Shown here in pieces: positions 55,158-62,139 of a DNA stretch of 64,000 nt (position 1 is the first letter of the stretch; each line of letters starts with the position of its first letter). Where the stretch lies: the NCBI GenBank assembly GCA_020073245.1, contig JAIQFQ010000005.1, positions 1 through 64,000 on the forward strand, read 5' to 3'. The notes under the pieces were generated by a model that did no database searches, was not told the DNA's origin, and was given only the letters and a program-made list of their open reading frames with translations. Source of the stretch: Terriglobia bacterium. GTDB taxonomy: Bacteria; Acidobacteriota; Thermoanaerobaculia; Thermoanaerobaculales; Thermoanaerobaculaceae. The position numbers and the translations under genes are program-made.

Positions 55158-55189
55158 GAGACCCTAGCGACCCGGGTCCCTAGGGTCTC
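55158..55189 (+). terminator. Terminator-like hairpin
   Basis: GAGACCCTAG (55158-55167) pairs perfectly with CTAGGGTCTC (55180-55189), and the loop itself contains ACCCGGGT. It begins 14 bases after the membrane-protein stop. The rest of the gap to 55397 shows no gene; TAAACT nine bases before the next ATG could be a -10. Confidence 0.55.
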
Positions 55190-55396
55190 TGGGCCCCCGG
55201 CTGGAAGAGCAAACGAGGCGGCGTGCGCCGCAGTCGGCGTCTCGGGCAAGAGCGTGGAGCAGGAGCTCCTGAAGCTCGTGGTAGCGCATTCTCGATTCCT
55301 CCTCCTGCGGAGTGTACGCCCCGCAAGGATGTCGCAGGTCTGGGGCTGGCGTTTCTATCCGCTGTTCTGTGTGGCCGGTGCTAAACTAAAAAATCT

Positions 55397-55966
55397 ATGG
55401 CGAGGGAACGTCCGGCGATCCCGAAGGGGATCCGGGAGCGGGTGCTCAGGGAGTTCAACCACCGTTGCGCCTTCTGTGGCCGAGACCGACCACAACTGCA
55501 CCACATAGACGAGAACCCCGCAAACAACGAGCCGCTCAACCTCGTGCCTCTGTGTCCCAGCGACCACCTGACCGACGAACACGATCCAACTCGCCGGGTC
55601 GATCCGGCCATCCTTCGACTGTTTCGCCAGTACCGGGATCCGGCGATCTTGAAACCGCAGTTTGTTCCTCTGTTCGATAGACTCCGCTTCTTGTACGTGA
55701 TCGGGCCAGAGACCCCGATTGATACGCTGCCGGCTGCTGTCGATGATCTGCTTCGGTTCGTCCAGGTGCTTCACATGGGAGCTTACTTCGCGGCCAAGAT
55801 CGGGGAGCTGTTGCGGGACCTCTCGGTGGGGTGGATGGCCGTGAACGCCTCCAACGAGAGGGAAGAGAGCGGAATCTACCAGATGTATCGGGAGATGCTC
55901 CAACGTAACGCGCCGGCCGTTGAGAAGCTCGTTGTCGAACTTCTCAGATTTCAGACTTGGCCGTGA
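55397..55966 (+). CDS. HNH endonuclease
   Basis: 189 residues. R-C-A-F-C-G-R-D-R is the first CxxC, Q-L-H-H-I-D-E-N-P-A-N-N the ββα-metal His region, and N-L-V-P-L-C-P-S-D-H the second zinc/His block: a full HNH site in the first 60 residues. The remaining ~125 residues are helical and unrecognised, including R-F-V-Q-V-L-H-M-G-A-Y. It is the last cargo gene before attR. TAAACT lies nine bases before ATG 55397 with no ribosome site, so the leader is very short. Confidence 0.8.
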   Translation: MARERPAIPKGIRERVLREFNHRCAFCGRDRPQLHHIDENPANNEPLNLVPLCPSDHLTDEHDPTRRVDPAILRLFRQYRDPAILKPQFVPLFDRLRFLYVIGPETPIDTLPAAVDDLLRFVQVLHMGAYFAAKIGELLRDLSVGWMAVNASNEREESGIYQMYREMLQRNAPAVEKLVVELLRFQTWP

Positions 55967-55993
55967 TCTGGCGCTGAGACCCGTATCAGGAAT

Positions 55994-56016
55994 TGACACC
56001 AGTTCTGACACCAGTT
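55994..56016 (+). repeat. Putative integrase arm-type sites, right end
   Basis: TGACACCAGTT occurs twice (55994-56004 and 56006-56016) at 12-base spacing, 93 bases before the attR core. It matches the pair ~100 bases inside attL and the internal pair at 46860. Confidence 0.65.
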
Positions 56017-56108
56017 GACTTGACATTACCTAACATTCCCTGAACGATAGGGAGCAGAAGTCCTTTCTTCTCAATCATCGCTGATACTAGCTGAACGTGG
56101 GCTTCTAA

Positions 56109-56155
56109 TTCCTAAACCGCGTGTCGGAGGTTCAAGTCCTCTCAGCCCCGCCACC
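56109..56155 (+). other. attR: displaced 3' half of tRNA-Arg
   Basis: The anticodon-loop-to-CCA half of a tRNA-Arg: TTCCTAAACCG, then C at the position equivalent to 43, T-arm GGAGG-TTCAAGT-CCTCT, CAGCCCC and GCCA. It has no 5' half and cannot make a tRNA by itself. Position 43 here (C) would pair with G27 of the tRNA at attL, where the present base is G, implying this is the original host 3' end. Confidence 0.85.
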
Positions 56156-56211
56156 TCGAAACCTTCGCGGACCGGCGAGAGTCTCCCTGCTGGGGTGTCG
56201 CGTTCAGCGTC

Positions 56212-56781
56212 TCACACGATGGGGGTTCCCTCCGGCAGGTCGCGCCCGCGGCTCAGCAGGTCCGCTCTCTTGAGCAGGGTCGGGATGCGGAAGGGACCGT
56301 GCATGCAGCGGATACGCGCAGCGGCTTCCGAGGCGGTCATGCCGATCGCTGTGACGTACAGCGGCGAGCGGCTGTGGCCTCTCGTGACCTCCTGCGCCGG
56401 CGCGCCGCGGAAAGGAGTCTTGGCGACGCCGATGACGGCGGACCGTCCGCCCAGCGCCCCATGGAGATGCGCACCGAGCCCCGGCCGGGACTCTCCAAGC
56501 CAGACGTAGCCGTCGATGACAACCGTGTCGGGGAGTCGAGTCAGGCCTCTCAGCACCGCGAGGAGGCACGGCAGCTCCCGGCGGAAGAAACTCCCGGGTT
56601 CGTACGGCGCCGCGTCCGGGACCCGCCGCACGAGCTCCAGAAGGGGCTCGGCGTCGGACCACTCGTGGAAGAGCACGCATGCAGCCGTGGCGCCTGCATC
56701 GCGGTAGCCGACGTCCAGGCAGGCGATCACCGGCCGCTGGCGTCGGGACCGAGGGAGCACTGTTCGTTCCAAGCGCTTCAT
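56212..56781 (-). CDS. nfi: Endonuclease V (deoxyinosine endonuclease)
   Basis: 189 residues from ATG 56781. Catalytic acids by family alignment: Asp in A-C-L-D-V-G-Y-R-D, Glu in F-F-R-R-E-L-P-C-L-L-A-V-L, Asp in V-I-D-G-Y-V-W-L-G, followed by G-L-G-A-H-L and V-I-G-V-A-K-T-P-F. It nicks DNA near deoxyinosine in repair of deaminated adenine. The chain is shorter than the ~220-residue E. coli enzyme, mainly at the N-terminus. It is the first host gene beyond attR. Confidence 0.88.
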   Translation of the reverse strand: MKRLERTVLPRSRRQRPVIACLDVGYRDAGATAACVLFHEWSDAEPLLELVRRVPDAAPYEPGSFFRRELPCLLAVLRGLTRLPDTVVIDGYVWLGESRPGLGAHLHGALGGRSAVIGVAKTPFRGAPAQEVTRGHSRSPLYVTAIGMTASEAAARIRCMHGPFRIPTLLKRADLLSRGRDLPEGTPIV

Positions 56782-56939
56782 AGTACCCGGTGGCCTGAGT
56801 CGCTCGAAGGGCCGCGGCCGCTGGCGCCTCCTTGCGCCGCAGCGAAGTGGAGGCTGAGGCGAGGAGAAGGCATGGCGACCCCCCATCGCCCTCACCTCTT
56901 CCTCATCCCGATTCGCTGTTCGTCGCAGGGGAATCCTGC
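56782..56939 (+). other. Gap without gene
   Basis: Between endonuclease V and the repeat pair no gene is seen. GGCGCCTCC and GGAGGC stretches around 56823-56855 can pair loosely. Confidence 0.35.
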
Positions 56940-57033
56940 CATTGCGAGGAGTCCCGCCGCAGGCGGGATGACGAAGCGATCTCGTCGACTTCGGCGAGAA
57001 CGCCTCGTCGCTGCTGCGCGGCTCCTCACGATG
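56940..57033 (+). repeat. Inverted pair of dispersed hairpin repeats (CATTGCGAGGAG type)
   Basis: Copy 2 at 56940-56981: CATTGCGAGGAG, inner hairpin CCCGCC/GGCGGG, then GACGAAGCGATC. Facing it is a degenerate copy 3 (56996-57033), whose minus strand reads CATCGTGAGGAG ... GACGAGGCGTTCTC. Copy 1 is at 6526-6567. The end blocks are conserved and the inner stems differ with compensating changes. Confidence 0.6.
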
Positions 57034-57185
57034 ACAACACGTGGTGGCGGAATCGTCACGACCCCATTCGCTGGGCTCGGGGGCCTCGCGACGACAGCGA
57101 GAGCGCTGCGGTTGAACAAGAAGCGATATCAGCGGTCAAGGCCACCGCACGTGGCGCCCGCGACTACCCTCTGGTCGTGTATCGT

Positions 57186-58307
57186 ATGCCGCGAATGTCC
57201 TCGCACCGTTCGAACGACCTTGCCTGCCCCCCCGCACGATCGCGCTCGCCTGAGGACCGCCCGCTCGAGCGTGAGTGCGGCCGCCGTCCGGTCGTGGGGC
57301 TGGTGTCGTACGACTCCTCCGTTCCTTCCTTTCGCCTGCGGATGGCCGCGCTCCGGCCGCCGCTCGAGCGCAGCGGCATCGACGTGTGCATCATCGACCT
57401 CGGCCGTGGGCGCGAGTGGCGCCGCGTCATTGAGCGCGCCGAGGAGCTTCGCTCGTGCGACCTGTTGATCTTTCAACAGGTCAAGCTGCTGGGTGGGGAG
57501 CGGGCTCTCGTCGGCAGGTGCTGCGGCATCTGGGTCCTCGATGTCGATGACGCCATCATGTTCCGGCGCCCGCGGCAGCCCGGGGAGGCGCCCTCGCAGG
57601 CGAGGTGGCGCCAACGGCGCTTCAGGAGGATGGCGGAGCGCTGCCGGCTTGTCGTGGCCGGATCGGGTTCGCTCGCCGGGCTGATCGGGACGGCGGCGCC
57701 GCGCCTCGAGGTCCTGTTCACGCCGGTGGACCTGTCGGCCTACCCTGTTGCCGAGTTGCCGCCGAGGGATCGTGTCCGCCTTGCGTGGATCGGGTTGGGG
57801 AGCAACCTCTGCTACCTCGAAGGCCTGGCCCCCGCCCTCCGCCGCCTCCGGTCCGAAGGGGTGGACTTTGAGCTCCACGTCATCTCGGATCGTCTCCCCG
57901 ACATGGAGGGCGTCCCGTGCGTGCGGGTGCCGTGGTCCGAGTCCCGGGAGGGCGCGGCGCTCGCCGACTGCGACGTCGGGTTAGCTCCCATTACCGATGA
58001 TGTGTGGACGAGGGGGAAAGCGGGCTACCGCTGCATCCAGTATGCGGCCGCCGGCTTGCCAACCGTGGCCTCGCCGGTCGGGGCGAACCGCGAGGTGGTC
58101 ATCGACGGCGAGACTGGGCTATGGGCCTCGACGGATGAGGAGTGGTCTTCAGCCCTCCGCCGGCTCTGCGGCGACGCCGGGCTCCGAAAGCGGATGGGCA
58201 CGGCCGCCCGTACTGCGTGTCGCAGGTTCGAGCTCTCGGAGTACGGCCGGCGCTACGTCGAGCTGGTCACCGAGCTCCTGAGTCGCCGGGAGCCCCCCGC
58301 CTTGTAG
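57186..58307 (+). CDS. Glycosyltransferase, GT4-like
   Basis: 373 residues from ATG 57186 (ATG 57195 also possible). The N-terminal Rossmann half begins V-V-G-L-V-S-Y-D-S-S. D-V-D-D-A-I-M-F is a central acidic motif of this group. The C-terminal half has W-I-G-L-G-S-N-L, V-G-L-A-P-I-T-D-D-V-W-T-R-G-K-A-G-Y-R-C-I-Q-Y-A-A-A-G-L-P-T-V-A-S-P-V-G, the donor-binding E-x7-E-like region of GT4 enzymes. Acceptor and sugar unknown. Together with asparagine synthase next door it may belong to cell-surface polysaccharide metabolism. Confidence 0.8.
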   Translation: MPRMSSHRSNDLACPPARSRSPEDRPLERECGRRPVVGLVSYDSSVPSFRLRMAALRPPLERSGIDVCIIDLGRGREWRRVIERAEELRSCDLLIFQQVKLLGGERALVGRCCGIWVLDVDDAIMFRRPRQPGEAPSQARWRQRRFRRMAERCRLVVAGSGSLAGLIGTAAPRLEVLFTPVDLSAYPVAELPPRDRVRLAWIGLGSNLCYLEGLAPALRRLRSEGVDFELHVISDRLPDMEGVPCVRVPWSESREGAALADCDVGLAPITDDVWTRGKAGYRCIQYAAAGLPTVASPVGANREVVIDGETGLWASTDEEWSSALRRLCGDAGLRKRMGTAARTACRRFELSEYGRRYVELVTELLSRREPPAL

Positions 58308-58341
58308 AGACCGTAGTCAGTGGTCCGTGACCCATAGAGGC

Positions 58342-58507
58342 AGGGGTCAGGTATCAGGGGTCAGGGGTCAGAGAAGGCACGGCCAGTGGTCGGTGATCAG
58401 TGGCCGGTAACGACAAGACGCGCGGGCCTGCGGAATTGTGCGGGTAGCTGCAGCGCAATTGCCCCGCATTCTCTGTCCTTTCGGATCCCTGGCCCCTGAC
58501 CCCAGAC
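58342..58507 (+). repeat. Inverted heptamer array (AGGGGTC / CCCTGAC words)
   Basis: 58342-58369: AGGGGTC, AGGTATC, AGGGGTC, AGGGGTC. 58385-58405: AGTGGTC, GGTGATC, AGTGGCC. Right arm 58487-58507: CCCTGGC, CCCTGAC, CCCAGAC. GGTCAGG and CCTGACC pair between arms. Two different word families sit side by side in the left part. No gene lies in 58308-58560. Confidence 0.65.
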
Positions 58508-58560
58508 TCCGTTTCTGATGGGCCATGCCGCACCGCGCTACCTCTGGTGAAGAAGTGCTC

Positions 58561-60390
58561 TCAGAGGCCGCCTTCGGGCCGGAACGCCGTGTTGTAGAGG
58601 TGTCGCGCCCAGCCGCGCCTTCCGAACTCCTTGCCCTTGCCGCCCCGTTCTCCGCCCAGCATCCATTCGCGCACCGGCACGGAGAACCCGGTCTTGCCCC
58701 GCGTGTAGACCGCCGGAGGCAACCCTCCGGCCGGGCTCCTGGCGAGGTACAGCTTGCGGTTGCCGTGGGAGTGCACGAGCAGAGGGGCGACCTCACGCAG
58801 TAGGTGGTGCTCGACGAGCGGCACGCGGACCTCGAGCGAGTGGGCCATGCTCGCCCAGTCGATGTCGCGCAGCAGCTGGTCACGCATGTACATGCACGAC
58901 TCGAGCGCGACCATCCGCAGGAAAGGCCGGGATGGGTCGGGCGACAGGGCCCCCTCGATGAGGCCGGTCATATCGAGGCGCTCGAGGCCGTCGCGCGCCG
59001 CCTCGGCGCCCATGAGCTCGGGCAGGTCCCACGGCATGAACACGGCTCGCTTCAGGAAGTAGGCGCCCGCATAGGTCGGGCCGTAGATCAGCACTGAGCC
59101 GTGCTTCTGGCTGATGTGCGTGCTTCTCTTCGGAGTCAGTGCCAGGTAGGCGCGGTGCAGAGCCGTGGGGAGGAGGGGCACCTTGGACGGCACCCGCGAG
59201 TATTTCACCATCAAGGGGACCTTACGGTACGTTCCGTAGCCGCCGAGCAGCTCGTCGCCGCCGGTCCCGGACAGCGCGACCTTGAGGCCGCACTGCGCCG
59301 CCGCCCAGCTGACGAGGTAGGAGTTGATCGCGTCCGTGGTCGGCTGGTCCATCGCCTCGATGATGCGCGGGAACTCGGCGAGGAACTCCGCCTTGGAGAT
59401 CGTCACCGTGGAGTGGTCGGTCTTGTAGTGCCTTGCGACCTCCCGCGCGAGCGGCGCCTCGTCGCGACGGGTGCCCTGGTAGTTCGCGAACGAGAGGGTG
59501 ACTGTCTTGAGGTCGGTGGCACCCGCCTCGCGAGCGAGGGCCACCGTCGAGGTCGAGTCGCGCCCCGAGGAGAGGAACACCCCGACCCGCACGTCCGCCA
59601 CGAGGTGGTAGCGGACTGACTCGAGGAACGCACGGCGGAAGCGCTCTTGCAGTTCCTCGTCCGAGGTCGGTCCCGAGTGCTCGGCGGCATCGGTGAGGAT
59701 CGCGGGGACCGAAGCGAACAGTTGGGGATCACTCACTCCACGTTTGTCCACCCAGGCGAACGAGCCCGCCGGCAGGGAGCGGATGGCGCGGTAGAGCGTG
59801 AACGGCTCGGGAACGTAACCTCGCAGGAAGAAGCCCGCGACGCCGGCCGTGTCCTGGCGCCGAGCGACGCCGCCTCCTGCGAGGAGCGCCTTGACCTGCG
59901 AGGCCAGACGCACGATGCCGCCGTCCTGGGCGATGTAGAGCGGCTTGATGCCATAGAGGTCGCGGGCGATCAGCATCCTGCGGTGCGGGCCGTCCCAGAG
60001 CGCGAACGCGAACATCCCGCGGAGCTCCGCCAGCATCCCCGTTCCTTTGGCCCTGTATAGCTCCAGCAGCACCTCGGTGTCGGACGTCGTGCGGAAGCGA
60101 TGGCCTGCGGCCTCGAGCCCCCGGCGCAGGTCGCGAAAGTTGTAGATCTCGCCGTTGAAGGCGATGACGCACTCACCGTCGCTCGCCATCATCGGCTGCG
60201 CGGCTGCGTCGGAGAGGTCGATGATCGAAAGCCGGCGATGGGCGAGACCGACACGACCGTCGGGGGAGATCCACTCCCCGACGCCGTCCGGCCCCCGCGA
60301 GCGCATCGCATCCCGGATGGTCCGTAGCTCCTCGCGGTCCACCTGCCCCGCACGGGGGTCGAATGCGACGATCGCTGCAACACCGCACAT
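58561..60390 (-). CDS. asnB: Asparagine synthase (glutamine-hydrolysing)
   Basis: 609 residues from ATG 60390. The N-terminal glutaminase has Cys2 (M-C-G-V-A-A-I), R-S-R-G-P-D-G, A-H-R-R-L-S-I-I-D-L, F-N-G-E-I-Y-N-F and D-T-E-V-L-L-E. The synthetase half has the ATP loop F-L-S-S-G-R-D-S-T, changed from the usual S-G-G-x-D-S, and a conserved G-T-G-G-D-E-L-L-G-G-Y-G-T-Y. Such proteins make asparagine or amidate a sugar or peptide in surface-polymer clusters; the glycosyltransferase neighbour favours the latter, weakly. GGGGAG precedes the start. Confidence 0.85.
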   Translation of the reverse strand: MCGVAAIVAFDPRAGQVDREELRTIRDAMRSRGPDGVGEWISPDGRVGLAHRRLSIIDLSDAAAQPMMASDGECVIAFNGEIYNFRDLRRGLEAAGHRFRTTSDTEVLLELYRAKGTGMLAELRGMFAFALWDGPHRRMLIARDLYGIKPLYIAQDGGIVRLASQVKALLAGGGVARRQDTAGVAGFFLRGYVPEPFTLYRAIRSLPAGSFAWVDKRGVSDPQLFASVPAILTDAAEHSGPTSDEELQERFRRAFLESVRYHLVADVRVGVFLSSGRDSTSTVALAREAGATDLKTVTLSFANYQGTRRDEAPLAREVARHYKTDHSTVTISKAEFLAEFPRIIEAMDQPTTDAINSYLVSWAAAQCGLKVALSGTGGDELLGGYGTYRKVPLMVKYSRVPSKVPLLPTALHRAYLALTPKRSTHISQKHGSVLIYGPTYAGAYFLKRAVFMPWDLPELMGAEAARDGLERLDMTGLIEGALSPDPSRPFLRMVALESCMYMRDQLLRDIDWASMAHSLEVRVPLVEHHLLREVAPLLVHSHGNRKLYLARSPAGGLPPAVYTRGKTGFSVPVREWMLGGERGGKGKEFGRRGWARHLYNTAFRPEGGL

Positions 60391-60542
60391 GAGGGACGCT
60401 CCCCGTTCGACGCTCCGCCCCACCGACTCGCATCATGCCCGGATGGTGGCGGGCGACTGTTCAGAACACGAAGGTAGCACCCCCGGCGTGTGCGGCCAAG
60501 GCGGACGCGGGGGGCGACGGAGAGTCGGGAGTCAGGAGGTGG

Positions 60543-60727
60543 AAGTCAAAGGTGAAAGGTCAAAGGTCAAAAGTCAAAAGCGGCAGGTCCCTGGACAAGA
60601 GTCGAAAGGCAGGAGTTCATTGGCGAAAGTTAGAAGATGGCGACCTAGACCCCAGCGCAAGGCGCGGTGGCGTGCGCGCCGTTCTTCGGTCCTTGACCTT
60701 TTGACCTTTGACTTTTGACCCTTAACT
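60543..60727 (+). repeat. Inverted heptamer array (AGGTCAA / TTTGACC words)
   Basis: Left arm 60543-60577: AAGTCAA, AGGTGAA, AGGTCAA, AGGTCAA, AAGTCAA. Right arm 60692-60727: CTTGACC, (T), TTTGACC, TTTGACT, TTTGACC, CTTAACT. The two arms are complementary and ~115 bases apart. The word is nearly the one at 38774-38926, 21.8 kb away. The right arm overlaps the stop of the zinc-ribbon gene on the minus strand. The remainder of the 60391-60721 gap holds no gene. Confidence 0.75.
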
Positions 60728-60949
60728 TCCCGCGTTGTGCGCGTAGGCCGGCGCCACGGCTCGCCCCGCGGTCTCCCCCGAGACCACTAAGCCCTTGACG
60801 TCCTCCGCGCAGGTGCGGCAGAGAGCACGCACCGCGCGCAGTTCGTTGTCCGTCACTTCGCCCTCGACGTACATCCCTCGACTCCTGCGGAGACAGGAGT
60901 CGCAGACGCCTTCCTTGTCGGTCACGAATCGCCAAACGGGTCCGGCCAT
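60722..60949 (-). CDS. Small zinc-ribbon protein
   Basis: 75 residues from ATG 60949 behind GGAGGG. C-D-S-C-L-R-R-S and C-R-T-C-A-E-D form a two-CxxC zinc ribbon. The C-terminus is Ala-rich. No family recognised. Its stop is inside the heptamer array. It is downstream of ssb on the same strand, after a hairpin. Confidence 0.6.
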   Translation of the reverse strand: MAGPVWRFVTDKEGVCDSCLRRSRGMYVEGEVTDNELRAVRALCRTCAEDVKGLVVSGETAGRAVAPAYAHNAGS

Positions 60950-61024
60950 TGCCACCCTCCAGGGCGATTCCCCGCGTTCCGCTCCGGAACCAGGAACTCG
61001 CACCGTCGTTCGTCAGGTTGCTCC

Positions 61025-61052
61025 GGGGGACCCGCCGTGGGGCGGGCCCCCC
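61025..61052 (-). terminator. Hairpin between ssb and the zinc-ribbon gene
   Basis: GGGGGACCCGCC (61025-61036) pairs with GGCGGGCCCCCC (61041-61052) with one A-C mismatch. It lies 62 bases after the ssb stop on the minus strand. No T run. Confidence 0.5.
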
Positions 61053-61113
61053 AGCCCATCGAGTCGATAGAAACCCCGGATTCAGCGCTCGCTCTTCGTG
61101 CGGCTCCCCGTGA

Positions 61114-61530
61114 TCAGAACGGGATGTCGTCCTCGCTCTCGGGTGGGAACTCCGGTGCCTCTCCGCCGCCGGCGCCGCCCCCACTGGGCTCCACGCCCTG
61201 CGGCTTGGGCCCGACGAAACGAATATTCTGGGCGATGATCTCGGTGAAGTAGCGGCGGTTGCCCTTCTCGTCGTCGTAGGTGCGGGTGCGGATCGAGCCC
61301 TCGACGTAGATCGTCCTGCCTTTGCCGAGGTGCTGCCCGCAGAACTCGGCGAGTTTGCCGAACGCGACGATGTTGTGCCACTCGGTCTGTTCTTGGCGCT
61401 GGCCGCTCTTGTCTTTCCGGTACTCGTTGGTGGCCACCGAGAACTTCGCCACGGCCAGGCCGCTCGGTGTGTGCCGCAGCTCCACATCGCGGCCGATATT
61501 GCCAATCAGGATTGCCTTGTTGACGCTCAT
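61114..61530 (-). CDS. ssb: Single-stranded DNA-binding protein
   Basis: 138 residues. N-K-A-I-L-I-G-N-I-G-R-D-V-E-L-R opens the OB fold, then W-H-N-I-V-A-F-G-K-L-A-E-F and Y-V-E-G-S-I-R-T-R-T-Y. A Gly-rich linker leads to D-D-I-P-F, the protein-interaction tip. It protects single-stranded DNA in replication and repair. GGGAGGCGAGCG precedes ATG 61530. Confidence 0.95.
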   Translation of the reverse strand: MSVNKAILIGNIGRDVELRHTPSGLAVAKFSVATNEYRKDKSGQRQEQTEWHNIVAFGKLAEFCGQHLGKGRTIYVEGSIRTRTYDDEKGNRRYFTEIIAQNIRFVGPKPQGVEPSGGGAGGGEAPEFPPESEDDIPF

Positions 61531-61619
61531 CGCTCGCCTCCCGGCGTGGACGGTGACACAGACTAGCAGATCGCCGGCACAAAAACGAGGGGCCGATCGA
61601 GATCACGCGACGCGAGCCG

Positions 61620-62075
61620 TCAGTGCAGCGCCCGCAGGATCTCGAGCAGGATCCCGTAGGTGACGGCGGTTTCGGTGACACGTCCGATCTTCTCCCCGGT
61701 GGAGAGGTCGTGCCAATCCTCGGCCCAGGGCCCCTTCAGCACCAGGCGGAAATCGGCGGCCGGCATGTTCATCACGAGGCTGCCCGCCGTGAACGGGGCG
61801 TCAAAGCCGAGCATGCCGCCGCGCCGCGCCGCCGCTTCCTCTCGGCTCACCGCGAACGCGAGTCGGACCATGGGATCGTTCCACATCTCGCGCCGCATTG
61901 TGACGTTGAACTCCGAGTGCCCCCGGTCGTGGTCGAGGTCGACGAGTTGATCGAGGTTGAGCGAGAAGGGACGTTTCGCGGCCTCCGGCTGTGGGGCCGG
62001 CGTCGGAGGCGGGTCGGCGGCTGCGGCGGCCGCGACAAACACGCCTGCGAGAAAGACCATGAGCAACCTCATCAC
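61620..62075 (-). CDS. Secreted hypothetical protein
   Basis: 151 residues with a signal peptide (M-V-F-L-A-G-V-F-V-A-A-A-A-A-A) and a Pro-rich linker, then ~115 residues with N-L-D-Q-L-V-D-L-D-H-D-R-G-H. No known family. It lies between ssb and murJ, divergent from murJ. Start at ATG 62075 or the second ATG. Confidence 0.55.
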   Translation of the reverse strand: MMRLLMVFLAGVFVAAAAAADPPPTPAPQPEAAKRPFSLNLDQLVDLDHDRGHSEFNVTMRREMWNDPMVRLAFAVSREEAAARRGGMLGFDAPFTAGSLVMNMPAADFRLVLKGPWAEDWHDLSTGEKIGRVTETAVTYGILLEILRALH

Positions 62076-62139
62076 CCTTCGGACGCCTCCGACGCTTCCA
62101 ATCTAGGTCCCGCGTGGGGTGTTTGCTAGAGTGCTGGGG

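Larger units (their letters stand above)
40798..56119 (+). mobile_element. Integrated satellite-like or reduced prophage element in tRNA-Arg
   Basis: About 15.3 kb bounded by the two att copies. Content in order: tyrosine integrase and zinc-ribbon protein (minus), then on the plus strand excisionase-like, small proteins, primase-helicase, iteron cluster, PC4, RuvC-like, coiled-coil proteins, TerS-like, TerL, then mixed-strand cargo. No portal, capsid, protease, tail or lysis gene is recognisable, so it is probably a phage satellite or a strongly deleted prophage. Paired TGACACCAGTT repeats lie just inside both ends and fit integrase arm sites. Confidence 0.85.

Noticed and set aside
56109-56153. 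A second tRNA gene
   Set aside because: Only the 3' half is present; the sequence before it does not supply D-arm or acceptor 5' strand. It is attR.
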